Below, piece by piece: positions 32,583 through 40,541 of a stretch of 64,000 bases of DNA. Both the position numbers and the translations under genes were made by a program. This DNA is from Kiloniellaceae bacterium (GTDB lineage Bacteria > Pseudomonadota > Alphaproteobacteria > Kiloniellales > J153): positions 55,958-119,957 of the forward strand of contig JAJFGO010000088.1 in NCBI GenBank assembly GCA_021776095.1, given 5' to 3'. The stretch's first letter is position 1, and each line of letters opens with the position of its first letter. The notes under the pieces are model-generated. The model ran no database searches. It was not told the origin of the DNA and saw nothing but the letters and a program-made list of their open reading frames with translations.

Positions 32583-32924
32583 ATGGATGCAGAGATGGAA
32601 AACCCGCGGCTCACACCTGTTGCCTTAAACGATGGTTTCGTCGTGGCCATAACCATCGAGGCCAAAGAGGGCGAGGCGGAGACGGTTGCCGCCATCTTGC
32701 AAGGCTTGGTGGCGCCCACCATGGCCGAACCCGGTGTAAAGCTTTTCCTGCCGTACCGCTCCCCAACGAACCCCGCATTGTTTTTTATCTTCGAACTTTA
32801 CGTCGATGAGGCGGGTTGGGGCGCGCATCAGGAAACGGCGCACTTCAAAGACGCCATCGAAGAGCTCGTGCCACGGGCCGGGCGGCGAGAGCGTGTGCCC
32901 TTTGTGCCTTACGTGCCGATCTAG
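32583..32924 (+). CDS. Antibiotic biosynthesis monooxygenase (ABM)-fold protein
   Basis: The 113-residue protein has the ferredoxin-like ABM pattern: VVAITIEAKEGEAETVAAIL, then KLFLPYRSPTNPALFFIFE, then the ETAHFKDAIEELV segment, in which a histidine near the C-terminal helix is typical. Family members include quinone monooxygenases and heme-degrading enzymes; the substrate is unknown. The start at 32583 is preceded by AGGGAA; an internal ATG at 32595 is also possible. Confidence 0.75.
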   Translation: MDAEMENPRLTPVALNDGFVVAITIEAKEGEAETVAAILQGLVAPTMAEPGVKLFLPYRSPTNPALFFIFELYVDEAGWGAHQETAHFKDAIEELVPRAGRRERVPFVPYVPI

Positions 32925-32967
32925 GCCGGGATGCAAGGTTTACCCCGCGACCCGTGCAGCGCATGCG

Positions 32968-33783
32968 TCAGCCGTCGGCGAGCGGCGCCAAGACCTCCGC
33001 GCACTTGAGGCTGTAGCCGGGGTCTTCGCCGTCTTCCATATGCCAGGATGCCGATAGGCCCGCGTGGGCGAAGGCGAAGTCCAGGACGCGCCGGGCATAC
33101 AGATCAAGGCGGCGCGCATAAAGGTGCGCGAACCGGTTCACGCGGTCTTGGCTATGAACCAGGTTTCCATGAGGCCTGGGGTTGCAAAGCAAATTGGCGA
33201 CCTCATAGCTTCGTTCGCCTATGAGCGCCTTGGGATCGATCGCGAGCCAACCCCGTTCGCCGCCATCGATTACATTGTCGTGATGCAGATCGCCGTGAAG
33301 CGGAGTTCTATCGTTTTCCGTGGCAAGCAACGTTCGCGCGACATCGGCACATCGGCGCAAGACAGCATGGGTTTCTTGACGATCGAAGAGCGAAGAAAAC
33401 TGCACCGTCAAAGGGGTCAGAGATCTTGGGGCTTCGCAGTTCCGTTGGCCGTGGAGCATTGCCACGGTGTCGGCGAGAACCTCGCCGGCTTCGGTGTCCT
33501 GGCCCGTTGCCGCCATCCTGGATAGGGAACGCTGGCCGGTGGCACGCTCCATCAAGAGTGCTTTTGCATCCGCTTCGAATAAGACAACCGCGCCCCGACC
33601 ATCGTAGTACCTGAGAAGGTCCGCCGCGTTTCCTTCATCGCTGGTCGGCTTTAGGAGTTTCAGAATCGCCGGTGTGTCCGAACGCCGCACCGGTTGTATC
33701 CAGCTTGTCGGCGTCTCGAGGCGGTCGCCGTCGATGTGCAACGACCACTGTATCAAGTATCGCGCGATGTCCGCGTCGGCCAT
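32968..33783 (-). CDS. APH(6)/hydroxyurea-type phosphotransferase
   Basis: The 271-residue protein belongs to the aminoglycoside/hydroxyurea phosphotransferase family. It has the catalytic loop LHGDLHHDNVID (near residue 162), followed by GWLAIDPKALIGERSYEVAN, the metal-binding DPK segment characteristic of streptomycin 6-phosphotransferases. Chromosomal homologues are common and do not necessarily confer streptomycin resistance. No mobile-element remnants flank it. The substrate needs biochemical proof. Confidence 0.85.
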   Translation of the reverse strand: MADADIARYLIQWSLHIDGDRLETPTSWIQPVRRSDTPAILKLLKPTSDEGNAADLLRYYDGRGAVVLFEADAKALLMERATGQRSLSRMAATGQDTEAGEVLADTVAMLHGQRNCEAPRSLTPLTVQFSSLFDRQETHAVLRRCADVARTLLATENDRTPLHGDLHHDNVIDGGERGWLAIDPKALIGERSYEVANLLCNPRPHGNLVHSQDRVNRFAHLYARRLDLYARRVLDFAFAHAGLSASWHMEDGEDPGYSLKCAEVLAPLADG

Positions 33784-33905
33784 TTGAGTCTCTCAGTACA
33801 AGCACCCGCCCAAGATCAGCCTATGAGGATCGGCAAATCAAGTTGGCACGGCGAAAAGAGTGCAAGGATGCTTGCGGCCATCATCGGCGCAGGGGTGCGC
33901 CGGCG

Positions 33906-35216
33906 CTAGTCCTTGAGGAGGTACTGGCCGGCCAGGATGTACTTCATGGGGTTCTGGGCTTGCCCGTCGAAGCGGACCTCGTAGTGCAGGTGGGGCCCGG
34001 TGCTGCGGCCGGAACTGCCCAGAAGGCCGATCTGCTGGCGGTGGCCGATCTGTTGTCCGTCCTTGACCAAAATCTTGCGCAGATGGGCATAGCGGGTGCG
34101 CAGACCGTGGCCGTGGTCGATCTCGATCATGCGGCCATAGCGCCCGTGCTGGCCGGCGAAGACCACCACGCCGGGCGCGGTCGCGCGGATCGGGGTGCCG
34201 AAGGGAGCCACGAAATCGACCCCGAGGTGGCGCGCATGGCGCTTGGTCAGGGGGTCCTGGCGGCGGCCGTAGGCGCTGCTGATCCGGTATTGGTCGAGCG
34301 GGATCGCCAGGGGCAGGTGGCGCACCGCCTGCCGCAGGGCCGACCAGCGCTCCAGCCGGGCGTCGAGACGCGCCAGCAGAACCGCAAGCTTGCCGCCGGG
34401 CTCGGCATCTTCGCCCGCCATGAGGCCTTGGCTATAATCGGGTCCGATATCCTGACCGGGACCGGCCCCCGGCATTCCGGCGGGAATATAAGGCCCGCCT
34501 TTGCCCAGCCAACCCAGATCGAGATCCTCGGCGCCGTAACCGGCGGGCTCGAGGTCGGCCACCTCTGGTTCGGCCGGCGCGCGGTCGGCTGATTTGAGCT
34601 TGGCTATTTCGAGTTCCACCGCCGGTGCGTCCGGATCGTCTGGGCCAGACCTGGCCGACATGACGCCAGCGATCAGCCTATCGGAATCCAGGCCGGTCAT
34701 GGCGATGGTCCTCTCGACCATACGGCTTTCCGCCCTGGCCTGCTCACTCAAGCGTTCGATCACGTCCTGCTCGGATCTCTGCAAATCCGTCAGGCGGTAT
34801 TGCAACTCGCCGATCCGCAAGGCCATGGAATTGCGCTGATCGCGCAGGGCGAGCCGGCCCGCCAGTTCCCGCGACCTACCCTGGTCCAGGGCCGCGATCC
34901 GGGCCTCGAGCACCACGCGGCGCGCCAGAGTCTCGCGCAGTTGCCGGTCGAGCGCCGCATTGGTCCGGGACCGATGGACGATCTCGAGCCGCTTGGCCGC
35001 CAGGTCTTCTTTGTCGAGGACATTGCCGAGGGTCGCGAGCGAGCCCCAGGCGACCAAAAGGACGGCGGCGGCCAGCGCTGAGCCGGCGGCCAATTTCTGC
35101 ACCCACGCGCTCAGGCGGACGAAACGGAACCGACCGCCCCAGGTAAAGAACACTTCGCGCGGCGCGAAAGCGCGCGCCAGGAAGCCATCCTCCCCCGCGC
35201 CGCGCGGGCCGGACAT
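33906..35216 (-). CDS. M23-family peptidoglycan endopeptidase with N-terminal anchor and coiled coil
   Basis: The roughly 436-residue protein has one N-terminal membrane span (GSALAAAVLLVAWGSLATL). A long coiled-coil region of about 130 residues and an acidic/Pro-rich linker follow, then a C-terminal LytM domain with zinc and catalytic signatures HLGVDFVAPFGTPI, YAHL and GPHLHYEVRF. Such proteins cleave peptide cross-links or activate amidases at division. The ATG at 35216 is preferred over a TTG 33 bp upstream. Confidence 0.9.
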   Translation of the reverse strand: MSGPRGAGEDGFLARAFAPREVFFTWGGRFRFVRLSAWVQKLAAGSALAAAVLLVAWGSLATLGNVLDKEDLAAKRLEIVHRSRTNAALDRQLRETLARRVVLEARIAALDQGRSRELAGRLALRDQRNSMALRIGELQYRLTDLQRSEQDVIERLSEQARAESRMVERTIAMTGLDSDRLIAGVMSARSGPDDPDAPAVELEIAKLKSADRAPAEPEVADLEPAGYGAEDLDLGWLGKGGPYIPAGMPGAGPGQDIGPDYSQGLMAGEDAEPGGKLAVLLARLDARLERWSALRQAVRHLPLAIPLDQYRISSAYGRRQDPLTKRHARHLGVDFVAPFGTPIRATAPGVVVFAGQHGRYGRMIEIDHGHGLRTRYAHLRKILVKDGQQIGHRQQIGLLGSSGRSTGPHLHYEVRFDGQAQNPMKYILAGQYLLKD

Positions 35217-35525
35217 CAGACCACGCCCCCGCGCGGTCGGGACCGCCAATAAGCATATGAGGTCGCCATGTTCATCTTATGAAATGATCTCAATAGCTTC
35301 GTATAGAACATCCAGTATTTTACATAAAGGAACAAATTAATGCAAATGGTAATAATATTAACTGGAATTATTTACTATATATATTTACCAGGTGAAAATA
35401 CCTACTGCTGCACGGCATGGATGGGGAATGCCAATACTACGGCATAGTGCCATTGGATTACGGTATTGCGCCCCGGAACGGCGCCTAAGTAGAGGATCGG
35501 CGCGGGCCAAACACCCGCAATCGGT
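35217..35525. other. AT-rich spacer left of the genomic island
   Basis: From about 35,260 to 35,410 the sequence is strikingly AT-rich for this genome, with runs such as TAATAATATTAACTG. It carries one short translatable frame, annotated separately. No insertion-sequence ends or tRNA are seen. It may be a promoter region or the scar of an older insertion. Confidence 0.45.
35340..35447 (+). CDS. Possible 35-residue membrane microprotein
   Basis: An ATG nine bases after AAAGGA opens a 35-codon frame ending in TAG. The product begins with a hydrophobic stretch (MVIILTGIIYYIYL) and continues with a short tail containing two adjacent cysteines (YCCTAW). The codons are AT-rich, unlike all neighbours. 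I recognise no family, and chance is possible at this length. The good ribosome-binding site and membrane-like composition are the only support. Confidence 0.25.
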   Translation: MQMVIILTGIIYYIYLPGENTYCCTAWMGNANTTA

Positions 35526-35777
35526 CTAGTTTTCTTTTCTGGGGCCGACTTGAAGGATTTTTGCGCCGCTTTTATAGGCTTCGATGGCGGGCATGATCTT
35601 GACCCCGCTGCCAAACTCGATGCACGCGCAGGCCGGGGGCATGTCCTTCGGGCATTGATCGTGGAGGCCCGGGGTCGAGCGCGCCGGCGCGCTGCTTTCA
35701 GGCACAGGGTCCTGGGTTTCGCCGGCCCAAAGGGGGGCAGGCATAAACAGCCAAATAGCGGCGATGAGGTATTTCAT
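35526..35777 (-). CDS. Small exported protein, family not recognised
   Basis: The 83-residue product has a clear signal peptide (MKYLIAAIWLFMPAPLWAGE, cleavage near WAG). The mature part of about 64 residues has three cysteines (DQCPKDMPPACACIEF). The frame stays open upstream, but this ATG is chosen for the signal peptide. It is the last host gene before the left end of the island. No function can be assigned. Confidence 0.55.
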   Translation of the reverse strand: MKYLIAAIWLFMPAPLWAGETQDPVPESSAPARSTPGLHDQCPKDMPPACACIEFGSGVKIMPAIEAYKSGAKILQVGPRKEN

Positions 35778-35927
35778 GGCGGGCCCATCATCGCGGCTTT
35801 CGGCGCCGATGTCCTTCGGGAAACCCACGCCGCCGGCCTCCATAAACCGAAAGATCGCCGCCGCAAGGCCGCGCGCGCTCGGGTAAAGCGCGGCGTGGCG
35901 ATGTCCGTCGCTATGCAATCGAAAAAC

Positions 35928-35976
35928 TGGAGCGGGCGATGAGATTCGAACTCACGACCCCAACCTTGGCAAGGTT
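35928..35976 (-). repeat. Left attachment site: displaced 3' end of tRNA-Gly(GCC)
   Basis: These 49 bp match exactly the 3' part of the tRNA-Gly at 62735-62809, from the anticodon arm to the CCA end. Another six bases beyond the CCA (GAAAAA) also match after one mismatch. The 5' half of a tRNA does not follow, so this is the host's original 3' end, pushed away by integration. Confidence 0.95.
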
Positions 35977-36009
35977 AGGGATGCACTGCATAACTAATTG
36001 ATATTTGGT

Positions 36010-36966
36010 TCATTTCTGCAGGACCTTTGCACTCTGCACAGATTTTGCCCAGGGTAGGCGGTTGATCGCGGCGGCCAAATGGTCGGGGTTCACGTGCGTG
36101 TAGCGGAAGACCATCCTCTCCGACTTCCAACTGCCGAGCGCCATGAGCGCGGCCACATCCCGGTTCGCGGCATAAAACCATGTCGCCCAGGTGTGCCGGC
36201 AATCGTGGGGCCGATAGCGCGGTTTCCAGCGGATTTTCTTCTTGCCGTCGTGCCGGCCAATATAGGTCACCTTGTCGGCTAGGCCGGCGCGCTTCAGGGC
36301 GCCGATCCATGCGGTTTTGATCGGACCGCCGCCATCGCACCGCCGCTCATAGGGCACGTGCTCCATCTTGCCACCACGGGTCCATGACGGTCGGCGGAAC
36401 ACCGCGCCGTCACGGTGTGGCAGTTTTGCCAACTCGACAAACACGCGGTCGTTGAGCGGCGCGCCGCGCGCTTGGCCATTCTTCGTGTCCGTGAACCAAA
36501 CGCGACGTTCGGCCAGGTTCACGTCCCGCCACTCGAGATAAACCGCCTCACTCACCCTGGCGCCAGTGCCGAGCAAGAACACGACCAAGGGCCGGAAGTG
36601 CGGCGCGGCAGCATCAATGATATTCTCCGCCTGGTCAGGCCGGAACCAATCGGTTCGACCCTTGGGTCGTCTCGTTCGCTCAATTCGGCGGAAATCGGTC
36701 CAACCGCGCTTCGCGGCATGGGTTATGACCACCACCAGCGGGGTGTAGATTTGGCGGTTGCGGGTCACCGGCCCGGCGTTCGGCTTCAGCGCAATTGCCG
36801 CGCTGTCAATTTCGGCCTGGCCTATCTGCGCGAGCGGCGTAGCGCCGAAATCACTCGACGTCATTCTTTCGATTCTGGTCGGGTCAAGAAATGCCCACAG
36901 AGTTGAGTTTGGTGCCGTTGCGGCACACCGTTGTGGCGCGCTAGCCGCCGTCTGTGCCGACGACAC
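36010..36966 (-). CDS. Tyrosine-recombinase integrase
   Basis: The 318-residue protein has the catalytic set of phage-type integrases: Arg in GTGARVSEAVYLEW (R137), HDCRH (H254, R257), Trp in the second histidine position (W280) and the nucleophile in RYTHVN (Y289). A helical core-binding domain occupies roughly residues 45-120. An N-terminal arm-binding domain is not obvious, and the first 35 or so residues look unrelated, so the N-terminus may be truncated. Its 3' end faces the left attachment site 33 bp away. It should recombine the two tRNA-Gly repeats. Confidence 0.92.
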   Translation of the reverse strand: MSSAQTAASAPQRCAATAPNSTLWAFLDPTRIERMTSSDFGATPLAQIGQAEIDSAAIALKPNAGPVTRNRQIYTPLVVVITHAAKRGWTDFRRIERTRRPKGRTDWFRPDQAENIIDAAAPHFRPLVVFLLGTGARVSEAVYLEWRDVNLAERRVWFTDTKNGQARGAPLNDRVFVELAKLPHRDGAVFRRPSWTRGGKMEHVPYERRCDGGGPIKTAWIGALKRAGLADKVTYIGRHDGKKKIRWKPRYRPHDCRHTWATWFYAANRDVAALMALGSWKSERMVFRYTHVNPDHLAAAINRLPWAKSVQSAKVLQK

Positions 36967-37059
36967 CTAATCCCGGTTGCCGACAATATGGCGCTAGTTT
37001 GTGGGCGCTGATCGCCATACCCAGGACCTTGGCGCCGGCCGGGCATGAAACATGTTATC

Positions 37060-37090
37060 TTGACTCCGTACTATAGTACGGAGTCCAAAC
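37060..37090 (+). promoter_or_regulatory. mer-type operator/promoter upstream of merR
   Basis: A TTGACT -35 element (37060-37065) runs into a perfect 22-bp palindrome at 37063-37084 whose half-site is ACTCCGTACTA. This closely resembles the MerR operator of Tn501 and Tn21, where the spacer is 19 bp. The corresponding -10 position reads CCAAAC, which is poor. The site precedes merR on the same strand, so MerR probably controls its own operon. Confidence 0.85.
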
Positions 37091-37117
37091 TCGGTTCTGC
37101 GAAAGGATTTACACGCA

Positions 37118-37549
37118 ATGAGGATCAGCGTAGTAGCCAAAAATACCGGTGTCGGCGTCGAGACGGTCCGGTTCTACGAACGCCACGGCCTGATCGAGCA
37201 ACCGCCCAGACCGTCTGGCGGTGGATTCCGAAGCTATCCGCCAGAGGTTGCGGAGCGGATCCGGTTCATCCGCCAAGCGCAGAGCCTGGGATTCTCCCTG
37301 AAAGAGATCGTCGAGCTCCTGTCTCTTAGAGCCGACCCTTCCGCGGACTGTAGCGACGTTCGACGACGGGCCCAGTCGAAACTCGAGGAAGTCGACGAGA
37401 AAATCTCGAGCCTGACCGTAATCCGGACTGCGCTCCAAAGTTTGGTCGACGCATGCCCGGGAGAGGGCGCGGCGAGGTTTTGCTCGATCCTCGATAGTCT
37501 CGAAAGCCAGGCAAGGGGCGACGTGCAATCGGAAAAACGAAGGAGATAA
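37118..37549 (+). CDS. merR: Mercury-responsive transcriptional regulator MerR
   Basis: The 143-residue protein has the MerR winged helix (VGVETVRFYERHGLIEQP), a dimerisation helix and three cysteines at 78, 113 and 122. The spacings (35 and 9) are identical to those of Cys82, Cys117 and Cys126 in Tn501 MerR, the trigonal Hg(II) site. CueR and cadmium-type regulators lack this spacing. AAAGGA precedes the ATG. It opens a run of small genes and lies 53 bp after its likely operator. Confidence 0.94.
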   Translation: MRISVVAKNTGVGVETVRFYERHGLIEQPPRPSGGGFRSYPPEVAERIRFIRQAQSLGFSLKEIVELLSLRADPSADCSDVRRRAQSKLEEVDEKISSLTVIRTALQSLVDACPGEGAARFCSILDSLESQARGDVQSEKRRR

Positions 37550-37553
37550 AGCC

Positions 37554-37823
37554 ATGCCCGCCACAAGGAAGATTGAGATTTTCAGCGCAGGCTGTCCAAC
37601 TTGTGATGAGGCGGTATCGCAAGTTAGGGCCCTAGCGTGTCCGTCTTGCGAGATCGTGGTGCTCGATATGAAAGATTCGACGGTCGCACAGCGGGCCAAA
37701 ATTCTGGGCGTTCGCTCCGTTCCAGCCGTCTCTATCGACGGTAGGCTGGCCGACTGCTGCGCGGGTCGCGGGCCGGACGAGGCGACTCTGCGGGCAGCGG
37801 GCCTCGGCCAACCCTTGCCGTGA
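37554..37823 (+). CDS. Thioredoxin/glutaredoxin-like small protein of the mer module
   Basis: The 89-residue protein has a thioredoxin-like fold with the redox motif FSAGCPTCDEAV near residue 12, a second cysteine pair (ACPSC, residues 28-32), a cis-proline region (VRSVPAVSIDGR) and a late DCC. It starts 4 bp after merR, so it is cotranscribed. With several cysteine pairs it may carry Hg(II) or reduce thiols for the transporter. Similar proteins occur in alphaproteobacterial mer operons, but the exact role is not established. Confidence 0.8.
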   Translation: MPATRKIEIFSAGCPTCDEAVSQVRALACPSCEIVVLDMKDSTVAQRAKILGVRSVPAVSIDGRLADCCAGRGPDEATLRAAGLGQPLP

Positions 37824-38037
37824 GCGGCATCAAGAAGAATGGCAGCGTATCAGCTGAATTCGAACGGGAAGTCGCAAAAGATCGGGTGCGAGCGGCAAAC
37901 CTGCCTCTGCTCTACATTGCCTGAAGCGCAGCGCCGCTAAAGCGACCTTGAGAACAGGGAAACCGGAATCCTGACACTCAGGCAAACGACACAGTGCCCG
38001 GGCTGTCTTTCGACGCCTCTACAGGAGACATGGTGAG

Positions 38038-38256
38038 GTGAAAGCTCGGACAATTCTCGGCACCGGCATCGTTGGCTCCATCATATTCGCCATAGGCTGC
38101 TTCACGCCGGCATTGGTCTTCCTGTTCGGCCTGGCCGGGTTCTCGGCGTGGATGGGCTGGTGGCTGGATTATTTCCTGCTCTATCCCGGATTGGCGATCT
38201 TTCTCGCCATAGCGGCTTACGGCCTAGTCATGCTCAAGTGGAGGAGGACGCGATGA
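38038..38256 (+). CDS. merF: MerF-like mercuric ion transporter
   Basis: The 72-residue protein has two membrane helices. Its GCFTPALVFLFGLAGFSAWM segment matches the MerF signature with Cys followed by FTP, and LYPGLAIFLAIAAYGL matches the second helix. MerF carries Hg(II) into the cytoplasm. The usual first-helix vicinal cysteine pair is reduced to one Cys here, and the C-terminal cysteine pair of classical MerF is missing. GTG is the start, with GGAG upstream. It overlaps the next gene (ATGA). Confidence 0.82.
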   Translation: MKARTILGTGIVGSIIFAIGCFTPALVFLFGLAGFSAWMGWWLDYFLLYPGLAIFLAIAAYGLVMLKWRRTR

Positions 38257-38453
38257 TGCGACAATCGACGATCACGTGTCCGAAATGCGGGCATCGGAAG
38301 AGCGACACCATGCCGACTGACGCGTGCCAGTTCTTCTACGATTGCGAAGGTTGTGGCGCCGTGCTTCGGCCGAAAACAGGGGATTGCTGCGTGTTCTGTT
38401 CTTATGGGACTGTCCCGTGTCCCCCTATTCAGGAAATGCGGCGGAAGGGCTAA
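38253..38453 (+). CDS. GDCCVxC-domain protein
   Basis: The 66-residue cytoplasmic protein has ten cysteines: a zinc-ribbon-like CPKC and CEGC, then the eponymous GDCCVFCSYGTVPCPP. This short family is found in mercury modules; some members carry selenocysteine in the motif, but here the codons are ordinary Cys. It overlaps merF by four bases, so the products are made together. It plausibly receives Hg(II) from MerF, an inference from cysteine density and context. Confidence 0.85.
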   Translation: MMRQSTITCPKCGHRKSDTMPTDACQFFYDCEGCGAVLRPKTGDCCVFCSYGTVPCPPIQEMRRKG

Positions 38454-38890
38454 AAAGCTGTATCCTCCGCCGGCTCTCGCCTTGTGACCGCCCATTCGCG
38501 AGCCACGATCCCGGCGGCCAGCAACACGCCAGCGGCCGCAACGTAGACACGCACCGGCTCGAAATAGGTGAGCAGCAGCTCACCGCCGAAGAGCAGCAAC
38601 AGAACCTTGTTGCATACCGGACAAGCGACGCCGATGAAGCCGAGGATGCCGCTGGCGCTTGCGGTCTTTATCGAGCAAAACGGTCTTCGGATAACGACAT
38701 ACACGCCGAGCAGAAGGGACAGGATCGCCATCAGCGAGACTTCCCAGCCTCCGGCAGGCGTCATTCGAATAAAGAGAGGATTCTCCCAAAGTGCCGCTAC
38801 GGTGCCGAGCCCCGCAAAGGCCACGGCGGCGACGGCTGCGCCTTTCAACACCTGTTTGAGGCTATAGTCTCTTTCCATCATTCGGATCAT
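38450..38890 (-). CDS. Four-helix membrane protein with an intramembrane CPxC motif
   Basis: The 146-residue protein has about four hydrophobic segments, the motif ACPVCNKVLLLLFGGELLL and an upstream FCS near the preceding loop. I recognise no named family, but a Cys-Pro-x-Cys in a helix recalls metal-translocating or quinone-linked thiol proteins. Its stop overlaps the GDCCVxC stop by 4 bp in convergent orientation. It could serve metal transport in place of MerT, which is absent. Confidence 0.65.
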   Translation of the reverse strand: MIRMMERDYSLKQVLKGAAVAAVAFAGLGTVAALWENPLFIRMTPAGGWEVSLMAILSLLLGVYVVIRRPFCSIKTASASGILGFIGVACPVCNKVLLLLFGGELLLTYFEPVRVYVAAAGVLLAAGIVAREWAVTRREPAEDTAF

Positions 38891-38964
38891 AGCGCCGCTA
38901 CCTCAAAAATTCTATAGATAGACAGCTCTCGCCTGGCGGCCCGGGTGGCAAACGGTCAATTTTG

Positions 38965-39312
38965 CTAGCCCTTAGCTGATTTGAAATTGCTGACATCCAT
39001 GTAGTGCCGCAAGAATTCAACAGCTTCTGGTGAATCCCATCTTGTCGCCCCTACAATGAAGTCGGCGACGAGGCCGCTGACGGTACCGTGATCAGGAACA
39101 AGAGTGGCGAACCGTTCGATCGGCTTCGCCGCCACGGGGTCCGCCCCGGCCGGTCCTGTACTGAGGTCGAGAGACAGGTTGACGACAGCTGGAACGTAGA
39201 TATCGCTGCAGACCAGAAGCTCGGCCCTTCGCCGCGGTCCGACCGTCTCGCCTCGATCACGGCGTTGGCTGGCTATGTCGCTGGAATGTCCCCCGCCTAG
39301 CCCAATAGAGTC
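38965..39312 (-). pseudogene. Open reading frame without a start, possible gene remnant
   Basis: A 115-codon frame without internal stops and without ATG runs leftward between a TAA and a TAG. It encodes a protein-like sequence (for example AELLVCSDIYVPAVVNLSLD and WDSPEAVEFLRHYMDVSNF). The only alternative start is an internal GTG. The opposite strand is also partly open here in codon register, so coding is not certain. I recognise no family. A decayed gene between the mercury module and the TVP38-like gene is the best reading. Confidence 0.3.
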
Positions 39313-39395
39313 TTACAAATTTGTCTGGGAACGCTTTTGCCAGGCCCGGATTGCACCGGTGCAATCTATGCCCTCTGATTTGGAACGAAAGTTTT

Positions 39396-40130
39396 CTATT
39401 CCTGCCGCCAACCTTTGTTGGAGACGCTATCAGACGTATTGTCTTCCGCCGAAGGTGGCTGCACTTTCCAGCGTTTGAGCTTGGCGCCCAACGCCTTCGC
39501 CAGTAACGGTAGGGCCGTAATGGCGCCTATTGCCAGAACTGCCATCATCATGCGGTTCGCATCGGCTGAGGCCAGTTCACCGCCAAAATGGGCCAGGAAA
39601 AAGCTTGCCGGAATAATCCCAGCGACGGTAGCCACGGCGAATCGCCATAGCGTTAGCGACGTAAGGCCGGCCGCATAGCTCACGATATCAAATGAGATGA
39701 AGGGCATCAGCCGAGATAAAAAGACAGTCGCCATAAGAACCTTTTGCGAACCGAAGAGACCGGCGTCTAAGCGATCTCCGAACCAGGTCCGTATGAGGTC
39801 GTAGCCGAGCAACCGCGCAAGGCCGAAAGCGATGAGCGCGCCCATCTCGGCACCTAGAAGGACATAGATTGTACCCCAGAGATGCCCATAAGCAGCCCCC
39901 GCCACCAAGGCAATCGGCGCACTCGGAATCGGACTTAAGACGACGGCGGTAGCTATAAGTCCTATGACCAGGAACGGGCCCCAAGGCCCCAGGGCCTCGA
40001 TCATGGTTTCGAGCGCATCACCGTCAAACAGCCCTCCCACGACCGCAGACGTCGAGAGAAGCCAATAGGCGGAAATGACGGCGACCAAGGCGATGCACGC
40101 CGTGACGACCTTGGCCCACCTATTGCTCAC
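39396..40130 (-). CDS. TVP38/TMEM64-family (VTT/DedA-like) membrane protein
   Basis: The 244-residue protein has about six hydrophobic segments and the family landmarks SPIPSAPIALVAGAAYGHLWGT near residue 65 and FLSRLMPFISFDIVSYAAGL near residue 140. Relatives include DedA-type proteins that move lipids or protons. Members of this family often accompany mercuric reductase genes, so its place here fits, although no merA is present. Function in metal resistance is unproven. Confidence 0.85.
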   Translation of the reverse strand: MSNRWAKVVTACIALVAVISAYWLLSTSAVVGGLFDGDALETMIEALGPWGPFLVIGLIATAVVLSPIPSAPIALVAGAAYGHLWGTIYVLLGAEMGALIAFGLARLLGYDLIRTWFGDRLDAGLFGSQKVLMATVFLSRLMPFISFDIVSYAAGLTSLTLWRFAVATVAGIIPASFFLAHFGGELASADANRMMMAVLAIGAITALPLLAKALGAKLKRWKVQPPSAEDNTSDSVSNKGWRQE

Positions 40131-40541
40131 TATAAGCCTCCATTTCCCAATTCCGCCATATTCCAGCCGTCAGATAGCCGGAGTCCGCAATTACTCTGTT
40201 GAATTCCACGGGACGTAGCTAGAGCCTTTGGTTTCGGTTCAACGATTTGAGTTTTTCGGCCTGGGAGTGCGAAAACCGGTGTCGATCGGCAGGGTTCATT
40301 CGGTTGCGCCAACCCCATCTCGCAAATGAGCGGTTCTCACGGCCTTGACCTTCACCGCACCTTAACCTGATACGGGCGATATTACCGTGGTAGCGAGGAT
40401 CTTTGCCAGACAATGGCGCCGAAGTAAGAAAGAGAAAAGTTTCCGGTCAAAACGGTGTGAATGTCTCTTTCTCGCTCTTGACCTTCCACTAGGGGAAGCC
40501 CCATATCGTTCAGTGTTGGAAACGTGTAACAGGTTCAAGCG
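40131..40541. other. 411-bp control region before the copper operon
   Basis: No gene is supported here; short open frames lack family features. The right part holds a CueR-type promoter, annotated separately. A second TTGACC lies at 40345-40350 without a clear dyad, so I do not call it. Confidence 0.5.
40478..40508 (+). promoter_or_regulatory. CueR/HmrR-type copper-responsive promoter
   Basis: TTGACC (40478-40483) overlaps the dyad CTTCC-N6-GGAAG (40483-40498). An ATATCG-like -10 follows after a 19-bp spacer. Overlong spacers with a CCTTCC/GGAAGG dyad are the mark of CueR-class MerR regulators. The start codon of the first copper-operon gene lies 34 bp downstream. No CueR gene is visible in the island, so a host regulator may act here. 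Confidence 0.7.

Noticed and set aside
36860..37060. MerR palindrome driving the integrase leftward
   Set aside because: The operator is symmetric, but no acceptable -35/-10 pair with MerR-like spacing faces the integrase.
37820..37924. A 34-codon GTG frame overlapping the end of the thioredoxin-like gene
   Set aside because: It has no separate ribosome site and no recognisable feature; too short to support alone.
40131..40413. Two short overlapping minus-strand frames before the TVP38-like gene
   Set aside because: They lack protein-like composition and occupy the promoter area; no family similarity is apparent.
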